Of a stretch of DNA of 64,000 nucleotides, positions 34,069 through 42,498 are shown piece by piece (the first letter of the stretch is position 1; the number at the start of each line of letters is the position of its first letter). The translations under genes were made by a program, and so were the position numbers. The notes below the pieces were generated by a model, which worked only from the letters and a program-made list of their open reading frames with translations, was not told where the DNA came from and ran no database searches. Source of the DNA: an uncultured Marinobacter sp. (GTDB lineage: Bacteria; Pseudomonadota; Gammaproteobacteria; Pseudomonadales; Oleiphilaceae); contig NZ_CAJXKQ010000007.1 of the NCBI RefSeq assembly GCF_913055835.1, positions 1 to 64,000 of the forward strand, given 5' to 3'.

Positions 34069-35886
34069 ATGCCTTCAACACTCGGATGGACCATAAAGGA
34101 CTGGCAGAACGCCTATAAAGAAGGCGCTTCGCCGGCGTCATTGCTGGGTGAGTTGCTGACGGGGCTGGATACCACAGACGTGGCCTGGATTTCCCTGCTG
34201 GATGGCGACGGCCTGGCCGCCGCCCTGGCAGAACTGGAGCAGGCCCTGGAAGCCGCCGGTGGCGATAAGGCCGCGCTGCCGCTTTATGGCATTCCGTTCG
34301 CGGCAAAAGACAACATAGATGCCAAGGGCTTTGAAACCACCGCCGCCTGCCCGGCCTTCGCCTACACCCCGGAAGAAGACGCCACCACCATTGCCCGTTT
34401 GAAGGCTGCCGGCGCAGTTTTGATCGGCAAGACCAACCTGGACCAGTTCGCCACCGGCCTGGTGGGTACCCGTTCGCCCTATGGCCCGGTGCCCAACAGC
34501 TTCAAGCCGGAGGTGGTCAGCGGCGGTTCCAGTTCCGGCTCGGCTTCGGTGGTGGCACGGGGCCTGGTGCCGTTTTCCCTGGGCACCGATACCGCCGGCT
34601 CCGGCCGGGTACCAGCCGGGCTGAATAACCTGGTGGGGCTGAAGCCAACCAAAGGCAAGTTCAGTATTCGTGGCGTGGTGCCGGCCTGTCGTTCCCTGGA
34701 TTGCGTGTCCATTTTTGCGCTTACCGTTAACGATGCCGGGCTGGTGTCTGATGTGATGACTGGTTTCGACACCGAAGATGCGTTCTCTCGCAAGGCACCC
34801 TACGCCCTGCCCCTGGATGGCCCCGCCCTTCGCCGGCCCGGCCCGATCAAACGGCTCGCCATTCCGGAACACCCGCAATGGTTCGATGACCAGCAGGCCG
34901 AAGCGGCCTGGAACACCGCCATCAGCCTGTGGCGCGGGCTGGATGTGGAACTGGTGCCCCTGGATTTCAGCCCCATGCTGGAACTGGCGGCACTGCTCTA
35001 TGAGGGCCCCTGGGTGGCCGAACGCCACGCCGCCGTGGAAGCGTTCATGGCCAGCCACGCCGATGAGATGAACCCGGTGGTTAAGGGCATTATCAGCAAC
35101 GCCGGCCAGTTCAGCGCCACCGATACATTCAAGGCCCAGTACCGGAAGGAAGAGCTGCAACGCGACATTGATGAGCTGCTGGCCGATATTGACGCCCTGC
35201 TGGTACCCACGGCGCCGACCGCACCCACCATTGAAGCGGTCAACGCCGACCCGGTGACCCTCAATAGCCAGTTGGGCACCTACACCAATTTCGTGAACCT
35301 GGCAGACATGAGCGCCCTGGCGATCCCCGCCGGCTTCCGGGACGACGGCCTGCCTTTTGGCGTCACCTTGATCAGCGGCGCCTGGAAAGACACCGAACTT
35401 CAGCACCTGGCCTGCCAATGGCTGAACGCCCACCCGACCAAACTGGGCGCCACCGACAAACCCCGCCCCGAGGAGGAGCCTGGCGCGGCCATCTCAACCC
35501 CCACGGTTCAGGTGGCGGTAGTGGGCGCTCACCTCAGCGGCATGCCCCTGAACACCCAGCTTACCGAAAGATTCTCGGTGCTGCTGGAGCAAACCACCAC
35601 TTCTGCCCATTACCGGCTCTACGCCCTGCCCAACACCACGCCGCCCAAACCCGGATTGAAGCGGGTAGCAGCGGGTGAAGGCGAGCAAATCATCGTGGAA
35701 GTCTGGGAAATGCCCGCCTCGGCCTTTGGCTCCTTTGTGGATCTGATTCCCGCGCCCCTGGGCATCGGCAATGTGGAGCTGGCCGATGGCCGCTGGGTGA
35801 ACGGCTTTATCTGCGAAGGCTACGGCTTCGAGGGCGCTCGGGATGTTACCGAATTCGGCGGCTGGCGCGCGTTCATCAATTCCTGA
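34069..35886 (+). CDS. atzF: Allophanate hydrolase
   Basis: 605 residues. The amidase domain has the Ser-cis-Ser-Lys triad: PFAAKDNID (Lys), SGGSSSGSASVVARG and GTDTAGSGRVPAGL. A C-terminal domain of about 130 residues (VAVVGAHLSGMPLN; FICEGYGFEGARDVTEF) is specific to allophanate hydrolases. It hydrolyses allophanate to two ammonia and CO2 in the second step of the urea amidolyase route. It is transcribed away from urtABCDE, and urea carboxylase follows after 71 nt. Confidence 0.92.
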   Translation: MPSTLGWTIKDWQNAYKEGASPASLLGELLTGLDTTDVAWISLLDGDGLAAALAELEQALEAAGGDKAALPLYGIPFAAKDNIDAKGFETTAACPAFAYTPEEDATTIARLKAAGAVLIGKTNLDQFATGLVGTRSPYGPVPNSFKPEVVSGGSSSGSASVVARGLVPFSLGTDTAGSGRVPAGLNNLVGLKPTKGKFSIRGVVPACRSLDCVSIFALTVNDAGLVSDVMTGFDTEDAFSRKAPYALPLDGPALRRPGPIKRLAIPEHPQWFDDQQAEAAWNTAISLWRGLDVELVPLDFSPMLELAALLYEGPWVAERHAAVEAFMASHADEMNPVVKGIISNAGQFSATDTFKAQYRKEELQRDIDELLADIDALLVPTAPTAPTIEAVNADPVTLNSQLGTYTNFVNLADMSALAIPAGFRDDGLPFGVTLISGAWKDTELQHLACQWLNAHPTKLGATDKPRPEEEPGAAISTPTVQVAVVGAHLSGMPLNTQLTERFSVLLEQTTTSAHYRLYALPNTTPPKPGLKRVAAGEGEQIIVEVWEMPASAFGSFVDLIPAPLGIGNVELADGRWVNGFICEGYGFEGARDVTEFGGWRAFINS

Positions 35887-35904
35887 TCGGGGTCAGATGA
35901 AAAC

Positions 35905-35933
35905 GGGGTCAGAAGAAAAGTTCTTCTGACCCC
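35905..35933. repeat. GGGGTCAGA hairpin repeat (copy 1)
   Basis: A perfect 13-bp stem, GGGGTCAGAAGAA with its complement, and a 3-nt loop. A truncated half-copy lies just before it (35889-35900). It sits between the allophanate hydrolase and urea carboxylase genes. No T-tract follows, so processing or attenuation is more likely than termination. Confidence 0.65.
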
Positions 35934-35957
35934 AAGTTCACAAGGAGAGACACCTTT

Positions 35958-38900
35958 ATGTTTAGCAAAGTACTGATCGCCAACAGAGGCGAAATCGCGG
36001 TCCGCACCATTCGTACACTCAAGGCCATGGGCGTTGGCAGTGTGGCTGTCTATTCCCACCAGGATCGCCACAGCCTGCATGTAACCCTGGCCGATGAATC
36101 CGTGGCCCTGACTGGCAACGGCGCCAGCGAGACCTATCTGGACAAAGCCCAGATTCTCTCGGCCGCCAAGCACACCGGCGCCGAGGCCATTATTCCGGGT
36201 TATGGCTTTCTCTCCGAAAACGCCGATTTCGCCGAGGCCTGCGAGGCCGATGGCATTGCCTTTATCGGCCCCACGCCCGACCAGATGCGCGAGTTCGGCC
36301 TGAAGCACCGGGCCCGGGAACTGGCGGAAGCCGCCGGTGTGCCCCTGGCGCCAGGCAGTGGCCTGCTGGAAAGCCTGGACGAAGCCCTGCAAACCGCCGA
36401 CCGCCTGGGCTACCCGGTGATGCTGAAAAGCACCGCCGGCGGTGGCGGCATCGGCCTGACCCGCTGCAACAGCGAAAGCGAACTGAAGGACGCCTTTGAG
36501 ACCGTGCGCCGTCAGGGCCAGAGCTTCTTTAATGATAGCGGTGTGTTCCTGGAGCGTTTCATCGCCCGGGCCCGACACGTGGAAGTGCAGATCTTCGGTG
36601 ACGGCGCAGGTAATGTGGTGGCTCTGGGCGAACGGGATTGCTCCCTGCAGCGCCGCAACCAGAAGGTAGTGGAAGAAACCCCGGCCCCGAACCTGCCGGC
36701 TGCCACCCGCCAGAAGATGCTGGATGCCGCCGTCTCCCTCGGGCAGTCGGTGAACTACCGCTCTGCCGGCACTGTGGAATACATCTACGACGCCGACCGC
36801 GACGAATTCTACTTCCTGGAAGTAAATACCCGCTTACAGGTAGAGCACCCGGTGACTGAGTCGGTCACCGGTCTGGACCTGATCGAGTGGATGCTGAAGA
36901 TCGCCGCCGGCGAAAGCCCGGACCTGGCGAACTTCGAGCCGGAGCTGAACGGCGCCTCCATGGAAGTGCGGATCTACGCCGAAGACCCGCTGAAGGACTT
37001 CCAGCCCTCCCCCGGAGAACTGACCGACGTGCACTGGCCGGAAGAGGATGTGCGGGTGGATACCTGGGTGGAAAACGGCAGCGAAGTGTCCGCCCACTAC
37101 GACCCGATGATTGCCAAGCTGATTGTGCACGGCAAAGACCGGAACGACGCCCTGGAAAAACTGAAAGCCGCCCTGGCGGAAACCCGGCTGATGGGCATTG
37201 CCACCAACCTGGATTACCTGCGCCAGGTGGTGGCCCAGCAGAGCTTTGCCGATGGCATTGTCTCCACCCGAGCCCTGGAGAGCTTCGAGTTCAAACCCTC
37301 AGTAGCGGAAGTGGTCAAACCCGGCACCTACACCACGGTGCAGGATTATCCCGGCCGAGTGGGCTACTGGAACATCGGCGTGCCGCCCAGTGGTCCCATG
37401 GATGATTATGCCTTCCGCATTGCCAACCGCATCGTGGGCAACCACACCGAAGCGGCGGGGCTGGAAGCCACCCTGATTGGTCCCAGCCTGAAGTTCCACA
37501 AGGAATCGGTGGTCGCACTCACTGGCGCACTTACCGATGCCACCCTTGACGACAAGCCGGTGGAGTTCTGGAAACCCATTACCGTGAAAGCCGGCCAGGT
37601 TCTGGCGGTGGGCAAGGCCATCAAGGGTTGTCGCACCTACCTGGCCGTGCGCGGTGGCTTTGATGTGCCGGTCTATCTGGGCAGCCGCTCCACCTTCGCC
37701 CTCGGCCAGTTCGGCGGCCACGGCGGCCGGCCCCTGCGCCCCGGCGACATGCTGGGAATCAGCCAGATCGACCTGCCGGCCTGCACCACCACGGCACCGA
37801 CACACGATCCTGCCCCGGCGGACCCGGATCTGATCCCGGACTATCCGGACCACTGGGAAATCGGAGTGCTCTATGGCCCCCACGGCGCACCGGATTTCTT
37901 CACCGAGAAATCCATCGAGAAGTTCTTCGAGCAGGACTGGGAAGTGCACTACAACTCCAACCGCCTGGGCATCCGCCTGAACGGCCCCAAACCGGAGTTC
38001 ACCCGGGCCGACGGCGGCGAGGCGGGCCTGCACCCCTCGAACATCCACGACTGCGAATACGCCATCGGCTCCATCAACTTCACCGGCGACATGCCGGTCA
38101 TCCTTACCAAGGACGGCCCCAGCCTGGGCGGCTTTGTGTGCCCGGTGACCATCGCCAAGGCGGAGCTCTGGAAAGTCGGCCAGGTGAAACCCGGCGACAC
38201 CATCCGATTCGTGGCCATTGATAACGACACCGCGGTGAAGCTCTCCGAGCGCCAGGAGCTAGCCATCAAGAGCCTGATGGCACCGCCGATGGTAGACCTG
38301 GTAGCGCCGGATCTTGCGCCGGTGAACGACCTCTCCGCCACCATCCTGGCGCATCTGGAAGAAACCGACGGCCGCCCGGAAGTCACCTACCGCCAGGCCG
38401 GCGACCAGTACATCCTTCTGGAATACGGCCCCAACGTAATGGACCTGGGCTTCCGCCTGCGCATCCACGCCCTGATGGAAGCCATCGCCGATGTACAGCC
38501 CAACGGCCTGCTGGAACTGTCGCCGGGCGTGCGTTCGCTGCAGCTGCGGTATGACGCGCGTATCCTCACCCAGGAAGCGCTAATGACCTACCTGCTGGAC
38601 CTGGAAGCCACCCTGCCGCCCACCGACGAACTGAAAGTGCGCAGCCGGGTCATCCACCTGCCCATGGCCTTCGAAGACAGCGCGACTCTCGAAGCGGTGG
38701 ATAAATACCGCCAGTCCGTGCGCGACACGGCCCCCTGGCTCCCCAACAACGTCGACTTCATGCAACGCATCAACGGCCTGCCCAGCCGCGAAGCCGTCCG
38801 CGACATCCTGTTCTCGGCAAGATACCTGGTGCTCGGCCTGGGCGACGTCTACCTGGGCGCTCCCTGCGCCGTGCCCCTGGACCCACGGCACCGGATGCTC

Positions 38901-39590
38901 ACCTCCAAATACAACCCGGCCCGTACCTATACAGCTGAAGGCACCGTGGGCATCGGCGGCGTGTACATGTGCATCTACGGCATGGACTCCCCTGGCGGTT
39001 ACCAGCTCGTCGGCCGCACCCTGCCGATCTGGAACAAGTACCTGAAGAACCCCCAGTTCGCCGGAGGCGCCCCCTGGCTACTCCGGTTCTTCGACCAGGT
39101 GTGCTACTACCCGGTGACCGAAGCCGAACTGGACGAAATGCGCGACCAGTTCCGCGCTGGCCAACTGACCGTAAAAATCGAGGAAGAAACCTTCGACCTC
39201 AGATCCCACCAGGCCTTCCTGGACGCCAACGCCGACTCCATCGCCGAATTCCGCGAACTGCAGCAGGCGGCCTATGCTAAAGAGGTGGCCCTGTGGAAAG
39301 ACAGCGAAGCCGAGGAGCTGGACAAACTGGCCAAGGCCCCGCCGAAAGCAGACGCATCCGATCTGGCGAAGTTCGGCGAACTGGTGAGCGCCGAGATTGC
39401 CGGCAACATCTGGAAGTGTCTGGTGAAGCCCGGCGATACCGTGGCCGAGGGTGATCCGTTGGTGATCGTGGAGGCTATGAAGATGGAGTTCGAGATAAAC
39501 GCCACACAGGCCGGGGAGATTAGTGCCATGCACGTGGAGCCTGGTAAGGCCGTTACTCCTGGGGAGCCTTTGTTGAGCATCAAAGTTTGA
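35958..39590 (+). CDS. Urea carboxylase (biotin-dependent)
   Basis: 1210 residues, the full bacterial length. Domains in order: biotin carboxylase (1-450; FSKVLIANRGEIAVRTIRTL, LKSTAGGGGIGL, EVNTRLQVEHPVTE); the KipA/KipI-like carboxyltransferase pair (about 455-1040; YPGRVGYWNIGVPPSGPMDD, AIGSINFTGDMPVILTKDGP, GYQLVGRTLPIWN); and a biotin carrier domain with VIVEAMKMEFE. ATP, bicarbonate and urea give allophanate, which the preceding gene product splits. Related enzymes that act on guanidine come with two carboxyguanidine deiminase subunits. None are present here, and a urea transporter is adjacent, so urea is the likely substrate. An AAGGAGA site precedes the ATG. Confidence 0.92.
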   Translation: MFSKVLIANRGEIAVRTIRTLKAMGVGSVAVYSHQDRHSLHVTLADESVALTGNGASETYLDKAQILSAAKHTGAEAIIPGYGFLSENADFAEACEADGIAFIGPTPDQMREFGLKHRARELAEAAGVPLAPGSGLLESLDEALQTADRLGYPVMLKSTAGGGGIGLTRCNSESELKDAFETVRRQGQSFFNDSGVFLERFIARARHVEVQIFGDGAGNVVALGERDCSLQRRNQKVVEETPAPNLPAATRQKMLDAAVSLGQSVNYRSAGTVEYIYDADRDEFYFLEVNTRLQVEHPVTESVTGLDLIEWMLKIAAGESPDLANFEPELNGASMEVRIYAEDPLKDFQPSPGELTDVHWPEEDVRVDTWVENGSEVSAHYDPMIAKLIVHGKDRNDALEKLKAALAETRLMGIATNLDYLRQVVAQQSFADGIVSTRALESFEFKPSVAEVVKPGTYTTVQDYPGRVGYWNIGVPPSGPMDDYAFRIANRIVGNHTEAAGLEATLIGPSLKFHKESVVALTGALTDATLDDKPVEFWKPITVKAGQVLAVGKAIKGCRTYLAVRGGFDVPVYLGSRSTFALGQFGGHGGRPLRPGDMLGISQIDLPACTTTAPTHDPAPADPDLIPDYPDHWEIGVLYGPHGAPDFFTEKSIEKFFEQDWEVHYNSNRLGIRLNGPKPEFTRADGGEAGLHPSNIHDCEYAIGSINFTGDMPVILTKDGPSLGGFVCPVTIAKAELWKVGQVKPGDTIRFVAIDNDTAVKLSERQELAIKSLMAPPMVDLVAPDLAPVNDLSATILAHLEETDGRPEVTYRQAGDQYILLEYGPNVMDLGFRLRIHALMEAIADVQPNGLLELSPGVRSLQLRYDARILTQEALMTYLLDLEATLPPTDELKVRSRVIHLPMAFEDSATLEAVDKYRQSVRDTAPWLPNNVDFMQRINGLPSREAVRDILFSARYLVLGLGDVYLGAPCAVPLDPRHRMLTSKYNPARTYTAEGTVGIGGVYMCIYGMDSPGGYQLVGRTLPIWNKYLKNPQFAGGAPWLLRFFDQVCYYPVTEAELDEMRDQFRAGQLTVKIEEETFDLRSHQAFLDANADSIAEFRELQQAAYAKEVALWKDSEAEELDKLAKAPPKADASDLAKFGELVSAEIAGNIWKCLVKPGDTVAEGDPLVIVEAMKMEFEINATQAGEISAMHVEPGKAVTPGEPLLSIKV

Positions 39591-39642
39591 GGTTTGGTCT
39601 GGCTTTGGCGCTGGCCGCCTCTGGCCGCTGGCTTCGGTGGGG

Positions 39643-39752
39643 GCGCCGATGGGGGTAGGCCTGTCACAGACACGCCGTAAACCCATCCCTGGGGGCTTGA
39701 TCGCAGCATCCTTGCTGCTCACAGTCTGTGACAGGCCTACCCCCACCGGCGC
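39643..39752. repeat. Private-stem palindrome, element 1
   Basis: A 22-bp perfect inverted repeat (39650-39671 with 39724-39745; arm begins TGGGGGTAGGCCTGTCAC). It extends to 29 bp with one mismatch. The 52-nt loop (39672-39723) matches the loop of element 2 at 50 of 52 positions in the opposite orientation, whereas the stem sequences are unrelated. Confidence 0.85.
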
Positions 39753-39888
39753 ATGTAACTCGGAGTTTGCGGTTTGGATGAAAGAAAGGTGATTTGCTTG
39801 CCCATGCGTCAAAGTTGACCCCATGTTTAAGGGGAGCTCATCGAATAGCCGGCTTTATTTTTTGGCAAGCAAAGGGAGTTGGGTCGGA

Positions 39889-39986
39889 TGGTGGGGTGCG
39901 GGTTTCAAAAGTGTGAGCAGCATGGATGCTGCGATCAAGCCCCCAGGGATGGGTTCACGGCGTCTTTTGAAACCCGCACCCCACCA
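39889..39986. repeat. Private-stem palindrome, element 2
   Basis: A 23-bp perfect inverted repeat (39889-39911 with 39964-39986; arm begins TGGTGGGGTGCGGGTTTC) around a 52-nt loop that contains GGATGCTGCGATCAAGCCCC. The loop is the near-identical reverse of the loop in element 1. Confidence 0.85.
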
Positions 39987-40045
39987 GCCGGCCCAGCGGC
40001 CATACTCCATTTAAAAAGCGACCCGAAAAGAGGGCGAACAGAAGA

Positions 40046-40759
40046 ATGGCAACAAACACCAAAAGAAAAGAGTCGATGGCAGACAGGGTTTACGAGGCCC
40101 TGAAGGACGACATCTTTGAGTTCCGCCTGATCCCTGGTGACAAGTTCAGCGAGGGCGATGTGGGCACTCGCCTGAATGCCAGCCGCACGCCGGTCCGCGA
40201 GGCCCTGTACCGATTGCAGCGGGAAGGCTACGTGGAGGTGTTGTTCCGCAGTGGCTGGCAGGTTAAGCCGTTTGATTTCCGTCAGGTGGAGGAGCTGTAC
40301 GACCTGCGGATTACCCTGGAACGGGCAGCCATGCACAAGATTTGTGGGCTGGATGAGGAACCTTCGGCAATCCGCATGCTGACCGCCATCTGGAATCCGG
40401 ATCACCCCTCTGAGCGCGCGGTGGGCAGCACCGTTCGGGCGCTGGATGAGAGTTTTCATTGCGACCTGGTGGCTGCGGCCGGCAACCGGGAGATGACGAG
40501 GATTCATCGGGAGATAACCGACCGGCTCCGGATTATCCGGCGCCTGGACTTCACGCGCGATGACCGGGTAGATGCCACCTATGTGGAGCATGCCGCTATT
40601 CTGGAAGCGCTTCGAAATGGCATGGCCAGTGAAGCGGCGGATCGGTTGACCCACCATATCCGGGCCAGCCAGAAAGCGGTTCGGGAAATTACCATGGAGC
40701 GAATTCGGGAGGCTGCCGCAGCGCATCGACAGAAGCCCGTTGAAAGTGGAGTCAGATGA
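40046..40759 (+). CDS. GntR-family (FCD) regulator of the urea locus
   Basis: 237 residues. An N-terminal winged helix (RVYEALKDDIFEFRLIPGDK, LNASRTPVREALYRLQREGYVEV) is followed by an all-helical FCD ligand domain (RITLERAAM, LDESFHCDLVAAAGNREM, EHAAILEAL). It is a DNA-binding dimer that probably represses until a metabolite binds. The position directly after urea carboxylase and the two CTTGTATACAAG-like sites in the divergent urt/amidolyase promoter make it the likely local regulator; this is inference. Its TGA lies inside a GAGTCAGATGA hairpin. Confidence 0.82.
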   Translation: MATNTKRKESMADRVYEALKDDIFEFRLIPGDKFSEGDVGTRLNASRTPVREALYRLQREGYVEVLFRSGWQVKPFDFRQVEELYDLRITLERAAMHKICGLDEEPSAIRMLTAIWNPDHPSERAVGSTVRALDESFHCDLVAAAGNREMTRIHREITDRLRIIRRLDFTRDDRVDATYVEHAAILEALRNGMASEAADRLTHHIRASQKAVREITMERIREAAAAHRQKPVESGVR

Positions 40760-40775
40760 AAATCTCATCTGACTC
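40749..40775. repeat. GGGGTCAGA-type hairpin repeat (copy 2)
   Basis: An 11-bp perfect stem GAGTCAGATGA with its complement and a 5-nt loop. It overlaps the stop codon of the GntR gene. Confidence 0.6.
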
Positions 40776-40867
40776 AACGCTAACTCACCGGGCAAGAAAT
40801 TGCCTCGCAGGCCCCGTAAATACTGAACTCCGGTTCATTTTGACTGCCGCCGAAATGCTTACAAAGC

Positions 40868-40885
40868 TGTAAGACATATCGCACA
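40868..40885. promoter_or_regulatory. Candidate GacA/UvrY box upstream of the regulatory RNA
   Basis: TGTAAG-6 nt-CGCACA resembles the GacA box TGTAAG-N6-CTTACA (left half perfect, right half four of six). It overlaps the palindrome CTTACAAAGCTGTAAG (40858-40873) and lies about 60 bases before the predicted RNA start. A -10-like TAGAAT is at 40929-40934. Confidence 0.45.
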
Positions 40886-40940
40886 ACCCCCGGAGCAATT
40901 CTCCGATAGGTAGGAATTCTAACCACAGTAGAATGGTCAG

Positions 40941-41180
40941 TGTCAGGGATGACAAGCCAGCACGGAATGTTGGCCCAAGGACGAGAGCTTCAAGGATCGA
41001 AGCCGCAAGGATGAAAACTCCATGGATATGGAGTTGCCCAAAGGATCGGGGCTTACAGGGATGACCACAGGGAAGACGCGCTCAGGATGAGTCGCACGCC
41101 TGAAGGAACAGGCAGGGGTCAGCCACGGAATCGGGGATCACAAGGAATGTGGTCCCGTCCGTGCACTCCCCACCCCTCTC
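40941..41180 (+). ncRNA. CsrB/RsmZ-type CsrA-sequestering RNA (candidate)
   Basis: Between 40941 and 41156 I count about 15 GGA triplets, most exposed between or inside short hairpins: CAGGGATG, CACGGAATG, CAAGGATCG, CTCCATGGATATGGAG, CTCAGGATGAG, CCTGAAGGAACAGG and CACAAGGAATGTGG. This is the architecture of CsrB/RsmZ RNAs, which titrate the translational repressor CsrA/RsmA. The 3' end forms a long nested stem (AGGGGT at 41114-41119 with ACCCCT at 41172-41177, CACGG with CCGTG, GGGATCACA with TGTGGTCCC). A -10-like box and a partial GacA box lie upstream. There is no open reading frame of note. Ends are approximate, since no clear T-tract follows. Confidence 0.75.
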
Positions 41181-41273
41181 AGACATTTCTGCTCTCTTCT
41201 TACATTTCGCTTCTTCTGCTTTTCGCCCTGGCATACAACCAAAAACGCAAATTAGCCTCAGGAGCTTACACCC

Positions 41274-41543
41274 ATGAAGCGCACACCGCTTTTCGCAACT
41301 CTCATTCTGCTGTTCAGCCTGGTTACCGGTTTTGCTTACGCCCAGGAAGCTGCCATCAATATCAACACCGCCGATGTAGCCACCCTCGCCAGCCTGAACG
41401 GCATTGGCCAGAGCAAAGCTGAAGCCATCGTTGCCTATCGCGAGGCCAATGGTCCGTTTGCGGTTACCGCAGACCTGGCGAATGTAAAAGGCATTGGCGA
41501 GCGTACCATCGAGAAGAACGCCGCGCGCCTGACCGTAAAGTAA
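41274..41543 (+). CDS. comEA: ComEA-family helix-hairpin-helix protein
   Basis: 89 residues. The signal peptide (LILLFSLVTGFAYA) is followed by a double helix-hairpin-helix (AININTADVATLASLNGIGQ, KAEAIVAYREANGPF, LANVKGIGERTIEKN). It is a periplasmic DNA-binding protein; in naturally competent bacteria ComEA pulls incoming DNA through the outer membrane. Short stand-alone ComEA proteins like this are common in gammaproteobacteria. A hairpin with a T-rich tail follows the stop. Confidence 0.88.
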   Translation: MKRTPLFATLILLFSLVTGFAYAQEAAININTADVATLASLNGIGQSKAEAIVAYREANGPFAVTADLANVKGIGERTIEKNAARLTVK

Positions 41544-41549
41544 TACCCC

Positions 41550-41590
41550 GGGCAGTGGCACGCTGCCGCTGCCCTTCTTCTCTTTCCGCA
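41550..41590 (+). terminator. Rho-independent terminator after comEA
   Basis: Stem GGGCAGTGGCA/TGCCGCTGCCC (one G-T pair) with a CGC loop, followed by TTCTTCTCTTT. Confidence 0.65.
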
Positions 41591-41694
41591 TTGCTCTCCT
41601 TTCTGTTTCCGGCTGCCCATAAAGTCGTCTGGCAACACCGCGCTCGCCACCCTATTATTGCTGGATAACAATTCAAAATGACGAGCGTCGGCCC

Positions 41695-42498
41695 ATGGTT
41701 GATCCCATCAAGGTTTATCCATCCAAACCTTCAAAAGTCTATTTCTACGGCACCTGCCTGGTGGACATGTTCTACCCGGATGCGGGCATTGCCGGTGTTG
41801 AGCTGCTGGAGCGCGAAGGCATAGAAGTGCTGTTCCCGCACAACCAGACCTGTTGCGGCCAGCCCGCCTACACCTCGGGCTACCACGACGAGGCCCGGTC
41901 GGTGGCCCGCGCACAGCTGGATCTGTTCCCGGAAGACTGGCCCATTGTGGTGCCTTCCGGTTCCTGCGGCGGCATGATGCGCAAGCACTATCCGGACCTG
42001 TTCAAGGACACCACAGAAGAAGTGAAAGCCGCCGAGATTGCCGGCCGGGTCTGGGAGCTGACGGATTTTCTGCTGAACGTCTGCCACGTAAAGCTGGAGG
42101 ACCTGGGCGAGCCTACCACGGTGGCCATGCACACCTCCTGTTCGGCTCGCCGGGAAATGGGCGTGGCCGAAGTGGGCCCGAAGCTGCTGGGCCAGTTGAA
42201 GAACGTGAACCTGGTGGAACAGGCCCGGCCGGAGGAATGCTGCGGCTTTGGCGGTACCTTCGCCGTGCGTCACCCGGAGATTTCCGGGGCTATGGTGAGC
42301 GAGAAGGTGGACACCCTGGTGGACGCGGGCGCAAAGCACTTTGTGACCACCGATTGCGGCTGCCTTATGAACATCGACGGCTACGCCGAGAAGAACCAGA
42401 AGCCGGTTCGGGGTGAGCACATTCTCAGTTTCCTCTGGGCGCGGACCCGGGGCGAAGGAAACCGGGGTGACGGGAAAAAGGGAGGGCAAGAGTCATGA
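41695..42498 (+). CDS. lutA: L-lactate utilization protein LutA (Fe-S oxidoreductase subunit)
   Basis: 267 residues with two CCG-domain repeats (HNQTCCGQPAYTSGY and PEECCGFGGTFAV), typical of LutA/YkgE and of GlpC/HdrB-like electron carriers. It is one of three subunits of the cytosolic LutABC complex that oxidises L-lactate to pyruvate. Its stop overlaps the ATG of lutB (ATGA). The C-terminal tail of about 20 Gly/Arg/Lys-rich residues is unusual but short. Confidence 0.92.
   Translation: MVDPIKVYPSKPSKVYFYGTCLVDMFYPDAGIAGVELLEREGIEVLFPHNQTCCGQPAYTSGYHDEARSVARAQLDLFPEDWPIVVPSGSCGGMMRKHYPDLFKDTTEEVKAAEIAGRVWELTDFLLNVCHVKLEDLGEPTTVAMHTSCSARREMGVAEVGPKLLGQLKNVNLVEQARPEECCGFGGTFAVRHPEISGAMVSEKVDTLVDAGAKHFVTTDCGCLMNIDGYAEKNQKPVRGEHILSFLWARTRGEGNRGDGKKGGQES

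Larger units (their letters stand above)
39591..40045. other. Non-coding stretch holding two large palindromes
   Basis: 455 bases without a credible gene. Two palindromic elements (39643-39752 and 39889-39986) fill nearly half of it. The second ends only 60 bases before the GntR gene. Confidence 0.6.

Noticed and set aside
34138..35433. Frame of 431 codons opposite the allophanate hydrolase gene
   Set aside because: The plus-strand gene has clear catalytic motifs. The reverse frame has none and is a codon-bias artefact, as is the 485-codon frame at 3997-5454 opposite the ATPase gene.
40858..40873. CTTACAAAGCTGTAAG considered as a classical GacA box
   Set aside because: The half-sites are in the reverse order and 4 nt apart instead of TGTAAG-N6-CTTACA; only the overlapping site at 40868-40885 keeps the right order and spacing.
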